From Xylophilus rhododendri (lineage in GTDB: Bacteria > Pseudomonadota > Gammaproteobacteria > Burkholderiales > Burkholderiaceae_C), in contig NZ_CP047650.1 in NCBI RefSeq assembly GCF_009906855.1, positions 1,240,001 to 1,304,000 on the forward strand: 64,000 nt of DNA, in the 5' to 3' direction. Position numbers and translations under genes: made by a program. Under the pieces are notes generated by a model. The model worked only from the letters and a program-made list of their open reading frames with translations. It made no database searches and had not been told where the DNA came from. This document shows, piece by piece, positions 27,991-36,943 of the stretch. The number at the start of each line of letters is the position of its first letter. Position 1 is the first letter of the stretch.

Positions 27991-28905
27991 ATGGGCATGG
28001 ATCTCTACGACATCCTCGACGAGGAATTCCGCCCCCTGGTACTGCCCAACGCCCGCCTCGAAGTGCTGGCCACCGGCCGCCGCTGGCTGGAAGGCCCGGT
28101 CTGGCTGGCCGACCAGGACTGCCTGCTGGTGAGCGACCTGCCCGAGGACCGGGTGCTGCGCTGGTGCCCGGACGGCAGCGTCTCCACCCTGCGCCAGGGC
28201 CAGGGCTGGTTCGAGAACGGCCATGCCCGCGACCGCCAGGGCCGGCTGCTGGCCTGTTCGCACCGGCAGCGCTGCATCACCCGCACCGAATGGGATGGGC
28301 GCATCACCCGGCTGGCCGAGCATTACAAGGGCCTGCGGCTCAACTCTCCCAACGATGTGGCCGTGCACCCGGACGGCAGCATCTGGTTCACCGACCCGCC
28401 CTATGGCATCCAGACCGATTACGAGGGCGGCAAGCAGGTGTCGGAGTTGCCGGCGCAGGTCTACCGGCTGGATGCCGAATTGGGCGAACTCGCAGTCGCC
28501 ACCGATCGGCTGGCCGGCCCCAACGGCCTGTGTTTCTCGCCCGACGGCAAACGCCTCTACATCGCCGAGACCGGCCTGCAGTTCGCGGCCGAGCCGGTGC
28601 AGCACATCCGAGTCTTCGATGTGGCGGAGGACGGCCGCAGGCTGGATGAAGGCCGCTTCTTCCACCAGGTGGCGCCCGGCAATGCCGACGGCATGCGCTG
28701 CGACGAGGCCGGCCGGCTCTGGACCAGCGCGGGCGACGGCGTGCATTGCCTGGCGCCGGACGGCCGGCTGCTGGGGCGCATCCATGTGCCGGCCGCCGTG
28801 GCCAATCTCTGCTTCGGCGGGCCGGCGCTGTCGCGGCTTTTCCTGTGCTGCGGCGACACGCTGTACGGGATCGCCACCAACACCCGCGGAGCGGCCCTCC
28901 TGTGA
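27991..28905 (+). CDS. SMP-30/gluconolactonase-family protein
   Basis: 304 residues of a six-bladed beta-propeller: the first metal Glu in RWLEGPVWL, then LNSPNDVAVHPDGSIWFTDP with Asn/Asp ligands, and AGPNGLCFSPDG. The family hydrolyses aldonolactones with a divalent metal. After a GMC dehydrogenase it would open the lactone formed by sugar oxidation. The start at 27991 follows the cupin stop by 16 bases, and it overlaps the VOC gene as GTGA. Confidence 0.9.
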   Translation: MGMDLYDILDEEFRPLVLPNARLEVLATGRRWLEGPVWLADQDCLLVSDLPEDRVLRWCPDGSVSTLRQGQGWFENGHARDRQGRLLACSHRQRCITRTEWDGRITRLAEHYKGLRLNSPNDVAVHPDGSIWFTDPPYGIQTDYEGGKQVSELPAQVYRLDAELGELAVATDRLAGPNGLCFSPDGKRLYIAETGLQFAAEPVQHIRVFDVAEDGRRLDEGRFFHQVAPGNADGMRCDEAGRLWTSAGDGVHCLAPDGRLLGRIHVPAAVANLCFGGPALSRLFLCCGDTLYGIATNTRGAALL

Positions 28906-29711
28906 AGGCGACCGGCTTGTTCGCCATCGTGCGGCCGGTGCTCGACCTGGCGCGCGCCAGCGGCTTCTACCGGCAGGCGCTGGGCTTCGTGCCGGACACA
29001 AGTGCGCTGCCCGCCGGATTGCCTGACGCGCTGGCCGAAGCCTGGGATATCGAGGCCGCAGCCTGCACCGCGCTGCGGCTGGGTTCGCAGACCTTGGTGC
29101 TGGTCGCCTGCGACACCCTGCCGCCCCGGCCCGACCGCGGCGCGGACGATGCGCAGTTCCAGCACATCGCCATCGTGGCTTCGGACATGTCGGCCGCCTG
29201 GCAACGGCTGCAGCCCTTCGCCCCGCAGGCGATCACGCAAGGCGGCCCGCAGCAGCTACCGCCCGCCTCGGGCGGCGCCACCGCCTTCAAGTTCCGCGAC
29301 CCGGACGGCCATCCGGTCGAACTGCTCGCCTTCTCCTCGCTGCCCGAACACTGGCGCGATGCAGAGCCAGGCCCGACCCTGGGCATCGACCACTCGGCCA
29401 TCACCGTGGCGGACGCCGACAGCTCCATCGCCTTCTACGCCGAGTACCTGGGCCTGGCTCTGCAGTCCCGCCAGCACAACCAGGGCCCGGAGCAGGCCAG
29501 TCTCGACGGGCTTGCCGCTCCGCAGGTCGAAGTGCTCGCCCTGGCCGCGCAAGCCGCACCGCATCCGCACCTGGAACTCCTGGCCTACCACCCGGCCCGC
29601 GGCAGCGCCCTGCACCGCGCCGCACCCGTCACCACCACCGTCTGGACCGCCACGGGCGCCGCCCGCCTGCGCGATCCCGACGGCCATCTGCATCTGCTGC
29701 TGCCCCCATGA
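28902..29711 (+). CDS. Double VOC (glyoxalase/dioxygenase-fold) protein
   Basis: 269 residues forming two vicinal-oxygen-chelate modules. Module 1 (about 1-140) includes FQHIAIVASDM and FRDPDGHPVELLAF. Module 2 (about 145-269) includes GIDHSAITVADADSSIAFY and LRDPDGHLHLLL. The start is a GTG overlapping the lactonase stop (GTGA). The presence of His and Glu in both modules allows metal binding. The function in the sugar operon is not evident; an isomerase or epimerase role is possible. Confidence 0.82.
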   Translation: MKATGLFAIVRPVLDLARASGFYRQALGFVPDTSALPAGLPDALAEAWDIEAAACTALRLGSQTLVLVACDTLPPRPDRGADDAQFQHIAIVASDMSAAWQRLQPFAPQAITQGGPQQLPPASGGATAFKFRDPDGHPVELLAFSSLPEHWRDAEPGPTLGIDHSAITVADADSSIAFYAEYLGLALQSRQHNQGPEQASLDGLAAPQVEVLALAAQAAPHPHLELLAYHPARGSALHRAAPVTTTVWTATGAARLRDPDGHLHLLLPP

Positions 29712-32428
29712 CCCTGCCCGCACCGCCCACCCCCGCCGAGCCGGCCATCCCCTCCGACGAGCAGCCCTGGCTGCTGTGGGGCCCCTACCTCAGCGAACGC
29801 CAGTGGGGCACGGTGCGGGAAGATTGCAGCGCGTCGGGAGACGCCTGGGCGGCGGTCGACCACGACATGTCGCGCAGCTTCGCCTACCGCTGGGGCGAGG
29901 AAGGCATCGCCGGCATCAGCGATGAACGGCAGCGCCTGTGCCTGGCGCTGTCGCTGTGGAATGGCCGCGATCCGATCCTGAAGGAGAACTTCTTCGGCCT
30001 CTCGAACGCCCAGGGCAACCACGGCGAAGATGTGAAGGAGGTGTGGCACTACCTGGACAACACCCCCGACCATCGCTGGATGGCCATGCGCTACCGCTAT
30101 CCGCAGGCCGCCTTCCCCTACGAGCAGCTGATCCGCGAAAACGCCGCCCGCGACCGCGACCAGCCGGAATACGAGCTGGCCGACACCGGCGTCTTCGCGC
30201 AGAACCGCTTCTTCGACATCGATGTCGAGATCGCCAAGCCCGGCGCCACCGAAGTCCTGCTGCGCTACACCGTTCATAACCGCGGGCCCACCGACGAGAC
30301 CCTGCACCTGCTGCCCACCCTGTGGTTCCGAGCCGACCCGGACCGGCCTGCGGGTGAACCGCCCTGCATCGCAGGCGGCGCCGGCCAGGCCATCGCCAGC
30401 CATTGCACCCTGGGCCGTTATGCGCTGGAGGTCGAGGGCGTGGACGCCTCGGCCTGGCTCTTCACCGACAACAGCAGCAACCTCGAGCGCCTGCAGTCCC
30501 TGGGCGCGCAAGGCAATCCGCAGATGCTGCCGGCCGATGCCGAGGGCGGCTTCTGGAAGGACGGCATCCACGAGCGGGTGGTACATGGCCGCACCGACGC
30601 CGTGCGCAGCCGCCCCTACGGCACCCGGGCCGCGGCCTGGCGTCAGATCCGGGTGCCGGCCGGCGCCAGCGTGGCGGTGCGCGCGCGGCTGGTAGCGCTG
30701 CCGGACTCGGGCCAGCTGGCACCAGCGGCCTTCGGCGCCGCCTTCGATGCCATCCTGCAGCAGCGCCGCGAAGCCGCCGACGCCTTCTACGCCGCCCGCC
30801 AGGACAGCACCCGCGACGCACACTGCCTGGCCCTGCAGCGCCAGGCCTGGGCCGGCCTGCTGTGGAACAAGCAGTACTACAGCTACGAGATCCGCCGCTG
30901 GCTCGATGGCGACCCCGGCGCGCCCCCGCCGCCGGCCGAGCGCCAGCATGGCCGCAATGCCGCATGGGACCACCTGCGCGCCCACGACATCCTGCTGATG
31001 CCCGACAAATGGGAGTACCCCTGGTTCGCCAGCTGGGACCTGGCCTTCCACAGCATCGCCATCGCCCCGGTGGACCCGGCCCTGGCCAAGCGCCAGATCA
31101 CCATGCTGCTGCATGACCGCTACATGCATCCCAACGGCCAGCTGCCGGCCTACGAATGGAACTTCTCGGACGTGAACCCGCCGGTGCATGCCATGGCCGC
31201 CTGGAAGGTCTACCAGCGCGACGCCGCCATCATCGGCACGCCCGACCGCGATTTCCTGCGCCATGTGCTGCACCGGCTGATGCTCAACTTCACCTGGTGG
31301 GTCAACCGCGAGGACGCGCGCGGCAACAACATCTTCGAGGGCGGTTTCCTGGGCCTGGACAACGTCAACATCTTCGACCGCAGTCAGCCCCTGCCCGGCG
31401 GCGGCGAACTCGAGCAGGCCGACGGCACCAGCTGGATGGCCATGTACGCCCTCAACCTGATGCGCATCGCCATGGAGCTGGCGCAGGACGACACGGTCTA
31501 CGAAGACCTGGCGATCAAGTTCTCCGAGCACTTCTTCCACATCGCCGGCGCCATGGCCAACATGGCCAACACCGACGGCCTGGGCCTGTGGGACGAGGAG
31601 GACGGCTTCTACTACGACATGCTGCGCCTGCCCGATGGCAGCGCAAGGCGCCTGAAGCTGCGCACCATCGCCGGCCTGGTGCCCTTCTTCGCGGTGGAGG
31701 TGCTGGATGACGCACGCATGGAAAAACTCCAGCACCTGCGCGCCCACCTCGACGCCCTGCTGCACCGCCGCCCCGACCTCGACGCCCTGGTCAGCCACTG
31801 GCGCGAGCCCAGCCGCGCCCCCGGCGCCGCGCCCGACGACAGCGCCGCGCCCGCCGCCGAAGGCCACACCCACCTCTTCAGCCTGCTGCGCGGCCACCGC
31901 ATGAAACGCGTGCTGAACCGCCTGCTCGACGAGAACGAGTTCCTATCGCCCCACGGCCTGCGTTCCGTCAGCAAGGCCTACGAGGCCGATGCCTTCGATT
32001 TCTCCATCGGCGACTCGCGCTATGCCCTGCACTACACCCCCGCCGAAAGCGACAGCGGCATGTTCGGCGGCAACAGCAACTGGCGCGGGCCGGTGTGGCT
32101 GCCGCTGAACTTCCTGATCGTGGAATCGCTGCGGCGCTTCCACGCCTACTACGGCGACGAATTCCGGGTCGAATGCCCGACCGGCTCCGGACGGCAGCAC
32201 ACCTTGTGCGAAGTGGCCGACTTCCTGCAGGACCGGCTGCTGTCCCTCTACCGCCCCGGTCCCGACGGCTCCCTGCCCGGCAACGGCAGGCCGGGGGAAT
32301 GCGCCGACGCAACCGATGGCGCCAGCCCCGCGCCGCTGCTCTTCCACGAGTACTTCCACGGCGATACCGGCCTGGGCCTGGGCGCCGCGCACCAGACGGG
32401 GTGGACCGCGTTGCTGGCCTTGCTCTGA
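29708..32428 (+). CDS. GH63/MGH1-like glucosidase
   Basis: 906 residues without a signal peptide. It resembles bacterial mannosyl-oligosaccharide-glucosidase-like proteins: an N-terminal beta-rich domain (MSRSFAYRWGEEGIAG), then an alpha/alpha-barrel with KWEYPWFASWDLAF, PAYEWNFSDVNPPVHA, GGFLGLDNVNIFDRS and NWRGPVWLPLNFLI. Acidic residues in the WDLAF and NWRGPVW blocks are the usual catalytic sites in the family. It starts in an ATGA overlap with the VOC gene and is the last gene of the operon. It would release a monosaccharide for the oxidising enzymes. Confidence 0.88.
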   Translation: MTLPAPPTPAEPAIPSDEQPWLLWGPYLSERQWGTVREDCSASGDAWAAVDHDMSRSFAYRWGEEGIAGISDERQRLCLALSLWNGRDPILKENFFGLSNAQGNHGEDVKEVWHYLDNTPDHRWMAMRYRYPQAAFPYEQLIRENAARDRDQPEYELADTGVFAQNRFFDIDVEIAKPGATEVLLRYTVHNRGPTDETLHLLPTLWFRADPDRPAGEPPCIAGGAGQAIASHCTLGRYALEVEGVDASAWLFTDNSSNLERLQSLGAQGNPQMLPADAEGGFWKDGIHERVVHGRTDAVRSRPYGTRAAAWRQIRVPAGASVAVRARLVALPDSGQLAPAAFGAAFDAILQQRREAADAFYAARQDSTRDAHCLALQRQAWAGLLWNKQYYSYEIRRWLDGDPGAPPPPAERQHGRNAAWDHLRAHDILLMPDKWEYPWFASWDLAFHSIAIAPVDPALAKRQITMLLHDRYMHPNGQLPAYEWNFSDVNPPVHAMAAWKVYQRDAAIIGTPDRDFLRHVLHRLMLNFTWWVNREDARGNNIFEGGFLGLDNVNIFDRSQPLPGGGELEQADGTSWMAMYALNLMRIAMELAQDDTVYEDLAIKFSEHFFHIAGAMANMANTDGLGLWDEEDGFYYDMLRLPDGSARRLKLRTIAGLVPFFAVEVLDDARMEKLQHLRAHLDALLHRRPDLDALVSHWREPSRAPGAAPDDSAAPAAEGHTHLFSLLRGHRMKRVLNRLLDENEFLSPHGLRSVSKAYEADAFDFSIGDSRYALHYTPAESDSGMFGGNSNWRGPVWLPLNFLIVESLRRFHAYYGDEFRVECPTGSGRQHTLCEVADFLQDRLLSLYRPGPDGSLPGNGRPGECADATDGASPAPLLFHEYFHGDTGLGLGAAHQTGWTALLALL

Positions 32429-32453
32429 GCGTCCCCGTTCGCTCGCCATAAAA

Positions 32454-32471
32454 TGTCCAAAATTTTGGACA
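32454..32471. promoter_or_regulatory. Perfect 18-bp palindrome, candidate operator
   Basis: TGTCCAAAATTTTGGACA is fully self-complementary and ends 16 bases before the XRE gene start. Its position on the promoter suggests autoregulation by that protein, as for HipB-type antitoxins. Presence is certain; binding is inferred. Confidence 0.7.
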
Positions 32472-32487
32472 AATTTATAGGGTGAAA

Positions 32488-32982
32488 ATGAGCACCTTGA
32501 TCGATATCGGCCAAGCCGTCCGCGCCCGCCGCACGGCACTGGGACTCTCCCAGAGCCAGCTGGCGCATCTGAGCGGGCTCTCTCGCCAGACCCTGGTCGG
32601 GCTGGAGAACGGACGTCTGGCGGACCTCGGCGTGAACCGGGTAGCCCAGGTCACCTCCGTACTGGGTCTCGCGTCGGCGCCCCTCAACACACAGGTGCGC
32701 AGCAAGAAGCGCGGCCTGTGGATGGCCGCCAAGACGGCCAGCGTGAGCTACGCAAGCGAACTGACGCCGGAAATCCTGGGCAAAGCCCTGGTCAGCGGTG
32801 AAGCGCCGCCCACCTTCATTCCGCACCTGGTGCATCTGCTGGACGAAGCCCCGGTGTCCATGCTCGTCATGGCGGTGGAAGAGGCTGCCGCCCAGGCCCA
32901 TGTCTCGCCGAAGACGGTCTGGCCCCAGATGGCCAGGCTGGCCCAGTCCTTGTCCGTGCACCGGAAGTCGGTTTGGACATAA
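32488..32982 (+). CDS. XRE-type HTH regulator (orphan antitoxin-like)
   Basis: 164 residues. The N-terminal lambda-repressor-type HTH is at about 5-60 (GQAVRARRTALGLSQSQLAH and LSGLSRQTLVGLENGR). The C-terminal half is helical and unrecognised. The start is the ATG at 32488 after AGGGTG; a GTG two codons upstream is possible. The architecture and the palindrome resemble HipB or AbiEi-associated antitoxins, but no toxin gene follows: the next gene is a Bug protein. It may be a stand-alone regulator or the survivor of a lost pair. Confidence 0.85.
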   Translation: MSTLIDIGQAVRARRTALGLSQSQLAHLSGLSRQTLVGLENGRLADLGVNRVAQVTSVLGLASAPLNTQVRSKKRGLWMAAKTASVSYASELTPEILGKALVSGEAPPTFIPHLVHLLDEAPVSMLVMAVEEAAAQAHVSPKTVWPQMARLAQSLSVHRKSVWT

Positions 32983-33027
32983 GTCCCGACGCGAGCAGCG
33001 GGGAAGAGGTTTCTCGGGAAATCACGG

Positions 33028-33061
33028 TGTCATCCTTTCGCCTTCCGCCTGGAAGATGACA
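33028..33061. repeat. Inverted repeat upstream of the Bug gene
   Basis: TGTCATC and GATGACA (7-bp arms, 20-base spacer) lie 27 bases before the start of the substrate-binding protein gene. It could be an operator or the terminator stem of the XRE gene; there is no T-run. Confidence 0.3.
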
Positions 33062-33087
33062 ACGTTATCAATCCCGATGGAGACAAG

Positions 33088-34101
33088 ATGCAGCATTCCA
33101 TGTCGAAGCCGCGGCGCCTGGCGGCGACGGGCATCGCCGCAGCGCTGGCGATGTGCGCCTGGCCTCTGCAGGCCCTGGCCGCGGATGCCGGCGCAGGCTA
33201 TTTTTCCGGCAAGCAGATCAAGGTGATCGTGCCCAACCCGGCGGGCGGCACCTCCGACATCCTGGCGCGCATCCTGGCGCCCAAGCTCTCCGAGGCGCTG
33301 GGCGCCACCGTGCTGGTGGAGAACCGGGCCGGCGCCACCGGCAACCTGGGCTCGGACTATGTGGCCAAGGCCGCGCCGGACGGGCTGACGCTGCTGCTCA
33401 ACGACATCGGCTCGCTGGCCATCGCGCCCAGCGTATTCCCCACCCTGCCCTTCGACCCGGTGAAGGACTTCGCGCCGGTGATCCTGGTGGCCTATTCGCC
33501 GCACATCCTGGCGGCCTCGCCCTCGCTGCCGGTGAAGGACGTGAAGGAGCTGATCGCGCTGGCCAAGGCCAAGCCCAACTCCATCAACTTCGCCATCTCC
33601 GGCACCGGCGGCGCCAACCACCTGGCGGGCATCGACTTCGCCATGCGCACCGGCATCGTCTGGACCTATGTGCCCTACAAGGGCGGCTCGCAGGCGATCA
33701 ACGACGTGATGGCCGGCCAGGCCGACCTGCTGTTCAACGGCATGGTGGCCACCTACCCGATGGTCAAGGGCGGAAAGCTGAAGGCGCTGGCCATCTCCAG
33801 CGCCAAGCGTTTCCCGGCCGCGCCGGAGATCCCCACCGTGGCCGAGTCGGCCGGGCTGAACGGCTTCGAGACGGGCTCCTTCCAGGGCATCGTGGCGCCG
33901 GCCGGCACACCGGCGCCGGTGGTGGCCACGCTGCATGCGACCGTGCAGAAGATCCTGGCCACGCCCGAGATGCAGCAGCGCCTGCAGGACCTGGGCGCCG
34001 AATACCGGCCTGGCACCTCGGCCAGCTTCGGCGAGTTCATCAAGACCGAGAAGGCGCGCTGGGCCAAGGTGGTGAAGGAGTCGGGCGTCAAGTTCGATTG
34101 A
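33088..34101 (+). CDS. Bug/TctC-type tripartite tricarboxylate binding protein
   Basis: 337 residues: a basic start, a signal peptide ending near ALAADA, then the Bug core IKVIVPNPAGGTSDILARIL and ENRAGATGNLGSDYVAKAAPDG, with the ligand loop VPYKGGSQAINDVMAGQ. The start at 33088 follows GGAGACA. There is no TctA/TctB membrane partner in the window, as is usual for orphan Bug proteins in Burkholderiales. The ligand, usually a small carboxylate, is unknown. Confidence 0.93.
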   Translation: MQHSMSKPRRLAATGIAAALAMCAWPLQALAADAGAGYFSGKQIKVIVPNPAGGTSDILARILAPKLSEALGATVLVENRAGATGNLGSDYVAKAAPDGLTLLLNDIGSLAIAPSVFPTLPFDPVKDFAPVILVAYSPHILAASPSLPVKDVKELIALAKAKPNSINFAISGTGGANHLAGIDFAMRTGIVWTYVPYKGGSQAINDVMAGQADLLFNGMVATYPMVKGGKLKALAISSAKRFPAAPEIPTVAESAGLNGFETGSFQGIVAPAGTPAPVVATLHATVQKILATPEMQQRLQDLGAEYRPGTSASFGEFIKTEKARWAKVVKESGVKFD

Positions 34102-34209
34102 GGTTCGTCGAGCCGGGGCGGCGGGGGATGAAAAGCGTCTGATCAAAGCAGCCGACAAGCGTTGTGATAAGCACCTGAAAATGCTTGCCGACGCCAGTCA
34201 GGAAGCATC

Positions 34210-34476
34210 ATGAGCACTACGCTGCAAAGCATCATCGAAGAGTTCTCCGACGAGGATCAAGAGTTCATCCAGCGCAAAGCGGGCGTTTTGGCTGAGCACA
34301 TGATCCGCCACCGGAATCCCCGACGGAGTTCCGCAAGGCGCCGGTCAAGCCGACGGTGTCGCGGCGCACACCCGAGCCCAGCCTTGAGGCAGATGGCGGC
34401 GGCTCGTCCAGACGAAGGTCGAGATAAAGGCTTCGGTTGCCTGACGTCGGCTTTGGGGAGCATGCCTTTTCCTTGA
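34210..34476 (+). CDS. Small unknown protein, possibly frameshifted
   Basis: An 88-codon frame starting MSTTLQSIIEEFSDEDQEF looks coding for the first 35 codons, then becomes Arg/Ser-rich with random codon use. From about 34314 a different frame (ESPTEFRKAPVKPTVSRRT, stop TAA at 34425-34427) has the high GC3 expected here. A one-base change near 34300-34316 would join the two into a protein of about 73 residues. I recognise no domain. The remaining sequence of 34102-34546 holds only this ORF and the FNR-like box. Confidence 0.3.
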   Translation: MSTTLQSIIEEFSDEDQEFIQRKAGVLAEHMIRHRNPRRSSARRRSSRRCRGAHPSPALRQMAAARPDEGRDKGFGCLTSALGSMPFP

Positions 34477-34486
34477 TCGAGGTCAA
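34473..34486. promoter_or_regulatory. FNR/Anr-like box upstream of the universal stress gene
   Basis: TTGAT-CGAG-GTCAA differs from the FNR/Anr consensus TTGAT-N4-ATCAA at one base. It lies about 60 bases before the usp start, and usp genes are well-known targets of FNR-type oxygen regulators. Confidence 0.5.
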
Positions 34487-34546
34487 GCAGCCCGCGCGGA
34501 CCGGGCAGCAGACTGGCGGCCTCACATTCCCCAGAAGGAGATCGCC

Positions 34547-35074
34547 ATGTACCAAAGAATCCTGGTGCCGGTGGACGGCAGCGCCACCTCGCAGCGCGGC
34601 CTGCAGGAAGCCATCGGGCTGGCGCGACAGACGCACGGCCGCATCCGCCTGCTGCATGTGGTCGACCAGCTCGCCTTCAGCTACATGACGGATGCCTATA
34701 GCGGCTTCATGGGCGACTGCCTGTCGATGCTGCGCGCCGACGGCGAGAAACTGCTGGAGACGGCCGCGGCCACGGCCGGGGCGGCGGGTGTTCCGGTCGA
34801 GACCGCGATCCACGACGGGCTGGACCGGCGCCTGCACGAAGTCGTCGAGGACGAGGTGCGCGGCTGGCAGGCCGAGCTGATCGTCATCGGCACCCATGGC
34901 CGGCGCGGCGCCAGCCGGCTGCTGCTGGGCAGCGATGCCGAACGCATCCTGCGCACCTCCACCGTGCCGGTGCTGCTGGTGCGCCAGCCCGAGCCGGCCG
35001 CCGTGCACGCGCCGGCGCAGGCACAGCCGCCGGCCCATGTGCACCAGCCGACGGCCGCCCTGTCCTTCGAATAG
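34547..35074 (+). CDS. Universal stress protein (UspA family)
   Basis: 175 residues. The Usp fold starts MYQRILVPVDGSATSQRGL, and the ATP-binding motif is GTHGRRGASRLLLGSDAERI followed by STVPVLLVR. A Pro/Ala/His-rich tail of about 25 residues is added. The G-x2-G-x9-G(S/T) pattern predicts an ATP-binding Usp. It is preceded by AGAAGGAGA and an FNR-like box, so induction under low oxygen is plausible. It is convergent with the CocE gene. Confidence 0.93.
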   Translation: MYQRILVPVDGSATSQRGLQEAIGLARQTHGRIRLLHVVDQLAFSYMTDAYSGFMGDCLSMLRADGEKLLETAAATAGAAGVPVETAIHDGLDRRLHEVVEDEVRGWQAELIVIGTHGRRGASRLLLGSDAERILRTSTVPVLLVRQPEPAAVHAPAQAQPPAHVHQPTAALSFE

Positions 35075-35081
35075 CGCCTGT

Positions 35082-36926
35082 TCAGGCCCGTGCCGGATCG
35101 ACCACGGGCAGTTGCAGCCTGCAGCCTTGGGTACCGCCCAGCTCGAAGCGGTAGAGCGGCGGCCTGCCATGCGGCACCTGCTGGAAATGCTCGCCGTCCG
35201 CGCCCGAGAGCGACAGCCGCAGCCGGCTGCCGGCCGCGAGCTGCCAGGCCACGGGCAGCATGGCGATCTGCAGCGTCTCCGTCACCGCCGGGTCCATCGG
35301 CCGCGCCAGGCGGCGCGAGTATTCGCGGAAGGGCCAGGCCGTGCGGTAGTTCTCCGGCGCGGGCGACACGGCCCGGTGCGACAGGCGCAGGCAGCCTTCG
35401 TTGATGTAGACCAGCCTGCCGTCGGCCAGCTCTTCCGACAGGTAGGCGAACAGGCTGCCGTCGCCCTGGCTGCAGGACAGGGTCAGCTCCAGCAGCACAT
35501 GGCCGGCGAGTTCCAGCGCCTGCGGCAGCGGGTCGGAGCGGAAGGACAGCATGCGGGCCTCGTGCTCCGGCCAGTCCTGGTAGTAATCGACGATGGCCAG
35601 GGCGCGCAGGCGTTCGTAGCGGCTGTGCTGGCCGCTGGAGACGGCGAAGCTCGTCTGCAGTTCGGCGTGTTCCACCACCTGCGCCGGTGTCGGGGCCAGG
35701 CGGCCGGGCTGCAGGAACCAGTCGGTCGGCGTGGCGGCCGGCGGCCATTGCGCGGCCTGCCGCCACTGCTCGGCATGGGTGCAGAAGTAGTGCACCGGCG
35801 ACTCGGCCTCCAGGCCCGTCTCCAGGCCGGCGAGGTGCCGATCGAAGAAACGCAGCACCTCCGACAGGATGGGGAACTCCGGCGCGCCGCGGCCCGCCGT
35901 GCGCCAGGGCGAGCCATTGGTGCGGGCGCCGTGGTCCCAGGGGCCGATCAGCAGGCGGTCGTCCTGGCCCTTCAGGGTGAGGAAACGCGAGATCGAACCG
36001 TGCACGAAGTTGCTGCCGTCGTACCAGCCCGAGACCGAATACACCGCCACCTTGCCGGCCACCTCGTTCAGGTACCAGTAGGGGCTGCAGGCGCCGCTGT
36101 GCAGCTGCGGGTCGTAGAGCATGCCCTCTTCGCGGAAGGCCATCTCGCCGGCCATGTCGCGCAGCAGGAAGCTGTCCTCGTGCTCGCGGATCGCCTGCTG
36201 CACCAGGGCGCCGTCCGGGTCCTCGTCCACCGGCGCCGGGCCGGCGTAGCGCGGGTCGGCGAAATAGGGATAGGCCTTGAGTTCCTCGCGCCGATCGCGG
36301 TCCAGCGCCAGGATCAGGTCGTCGTAATGCGAGGTGACCGTCTTGCAGGCGATGCCGCCGGGAAAGACATGGTCGCTGTAGGTGTCCGACACCGCGAACA
36401 AGGGCGCGATCGCCTTGACCGCCGGGTGCCCGGTGCTGCCCAGGAAGCAGGAAGCCGCGCCCAGGTAGGAGATGCCGGTAGCGCCGATGGCGCCGTTGCA
36501 CCAGGGCTGCTCGGCGATCCACTGCGCCATCTCCAGGTAGTCGCCGCGCTCCATCGGCGAGCGGAAGGCGTCGCGCTGGCCGAAGCTGGCGCCGCTGCCG
36601 CGCACGTCCAGCACCACCAGGGCATATCCGCGCGGCACGAAGAAGTCGCGGTAGATGGCGATGTTGGGCGAGGGTTCGGCGCCGGGGGCGGTCACCTTGA
36701 AGCGCCGGTAATAGGGCGTCATCACCGCGATAACGGGCAGCCGCGCGGGGACGGTCTCGCCCTGCCCGGCTTCGGGCAGGTAGACGTCCAGCGCCAGGCG
36801 GCAGCCGTCGCGCATCGTCAGGTAACGCGACTTCGGCTCGCCGATGCTCCAGCGGGCCGGGCGGCCCTGCGCATAGTCACCCGGCGTGCGCTGCCACGCG
36901 CCGCCGTTCAGGTCCAGATCCGACAT
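35082..36926 (-). CDS. CocE/NonD-type acyl hydrolase
   Basis: 614 residues. The alpha/beta-hydrolase domain carries the nucleophile Ser153 in ATGISYLG, the oxyanion-side motif MTPYYRR and the acid/His blocks (GWYDGSN; GPWDHGARTN). A C-terminal jelly-roll of X-Pro-dipeptidyl-peptidase type follows (SPAPENYRTAWPFREYSRR). The family cleaves esters such as cocaine or beta-lactam acyl groups. It has no signal peptide. It begins 17 bases after a Bug gene, so the Bug protein may deliver the substrate or its product. Confidence 0.9.
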   Translation of the reverse strand: MSDLDLNGGAWQRTPGDYAQGRPARWSIGEPKSRYLTMRDGCRLALDVYLPEAGQGETVPARLPVIAVMTPYYRRFKVTAPGAEPSPNIAIYRDFFVPRGYALVVLDVRGSGASFGQRDAFRSPMERGDYLEMAQWIAEQPWCNGAIGATGISYLGAASCFLGSTGHPAVKAIAPLFAVSDTYSDHVFPGGIACKTVTSHYDDLILALDRDRREELKAYPYFADPRYAGPAPVDEDPDGALVQQAIREHEDSFLLRDMAGEMAFREEGMLYDPQLHSGACSPYWYLNEVAGKVAVYSVSGWYDGSNFVHGSISRFLTLKGQDDRLLIGPWDHGARTNGSPWRTAGRGAPEFPILSEVLRFFDRHLAGLETGLEAESPVHYFCTHAEQWRQAAQWPPAATPTDWFLQPGRLAPTPAQVVEHAELQTSFAVSSGQHSRYERLRALAIVDYYQDWPEHEARMLSFRSDPLPQALELAGHVLLELTLSCSQGDGSLFAYLSEELADGRLVYINEGCLRLSHRAVSPAPENYRTAWPFREYSRRLARPMDPAVTETLQIAMLPVAWQLAAGSRLRLSLSGADGEHFQQVPHGRPPLYRFELGGTQGCRLQLPVVDPARA

Positions 36927-36943
36927 GCGTTTGCCTTCTCCTA

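Noticed and set aside
29585..31897. A 770-codon minus-strand frame opposite the glucosidase
   Set aside because: Its translation has no domain and the plus strand encodes a well-supported GH63-like protein in an overlapping operon.
32983..33087. A toxin gene partner directly after the XRE regulator
   Set aside because: Only about 100 bases remain before the Bug gene and no frame there resembles HipA or AbiEii.
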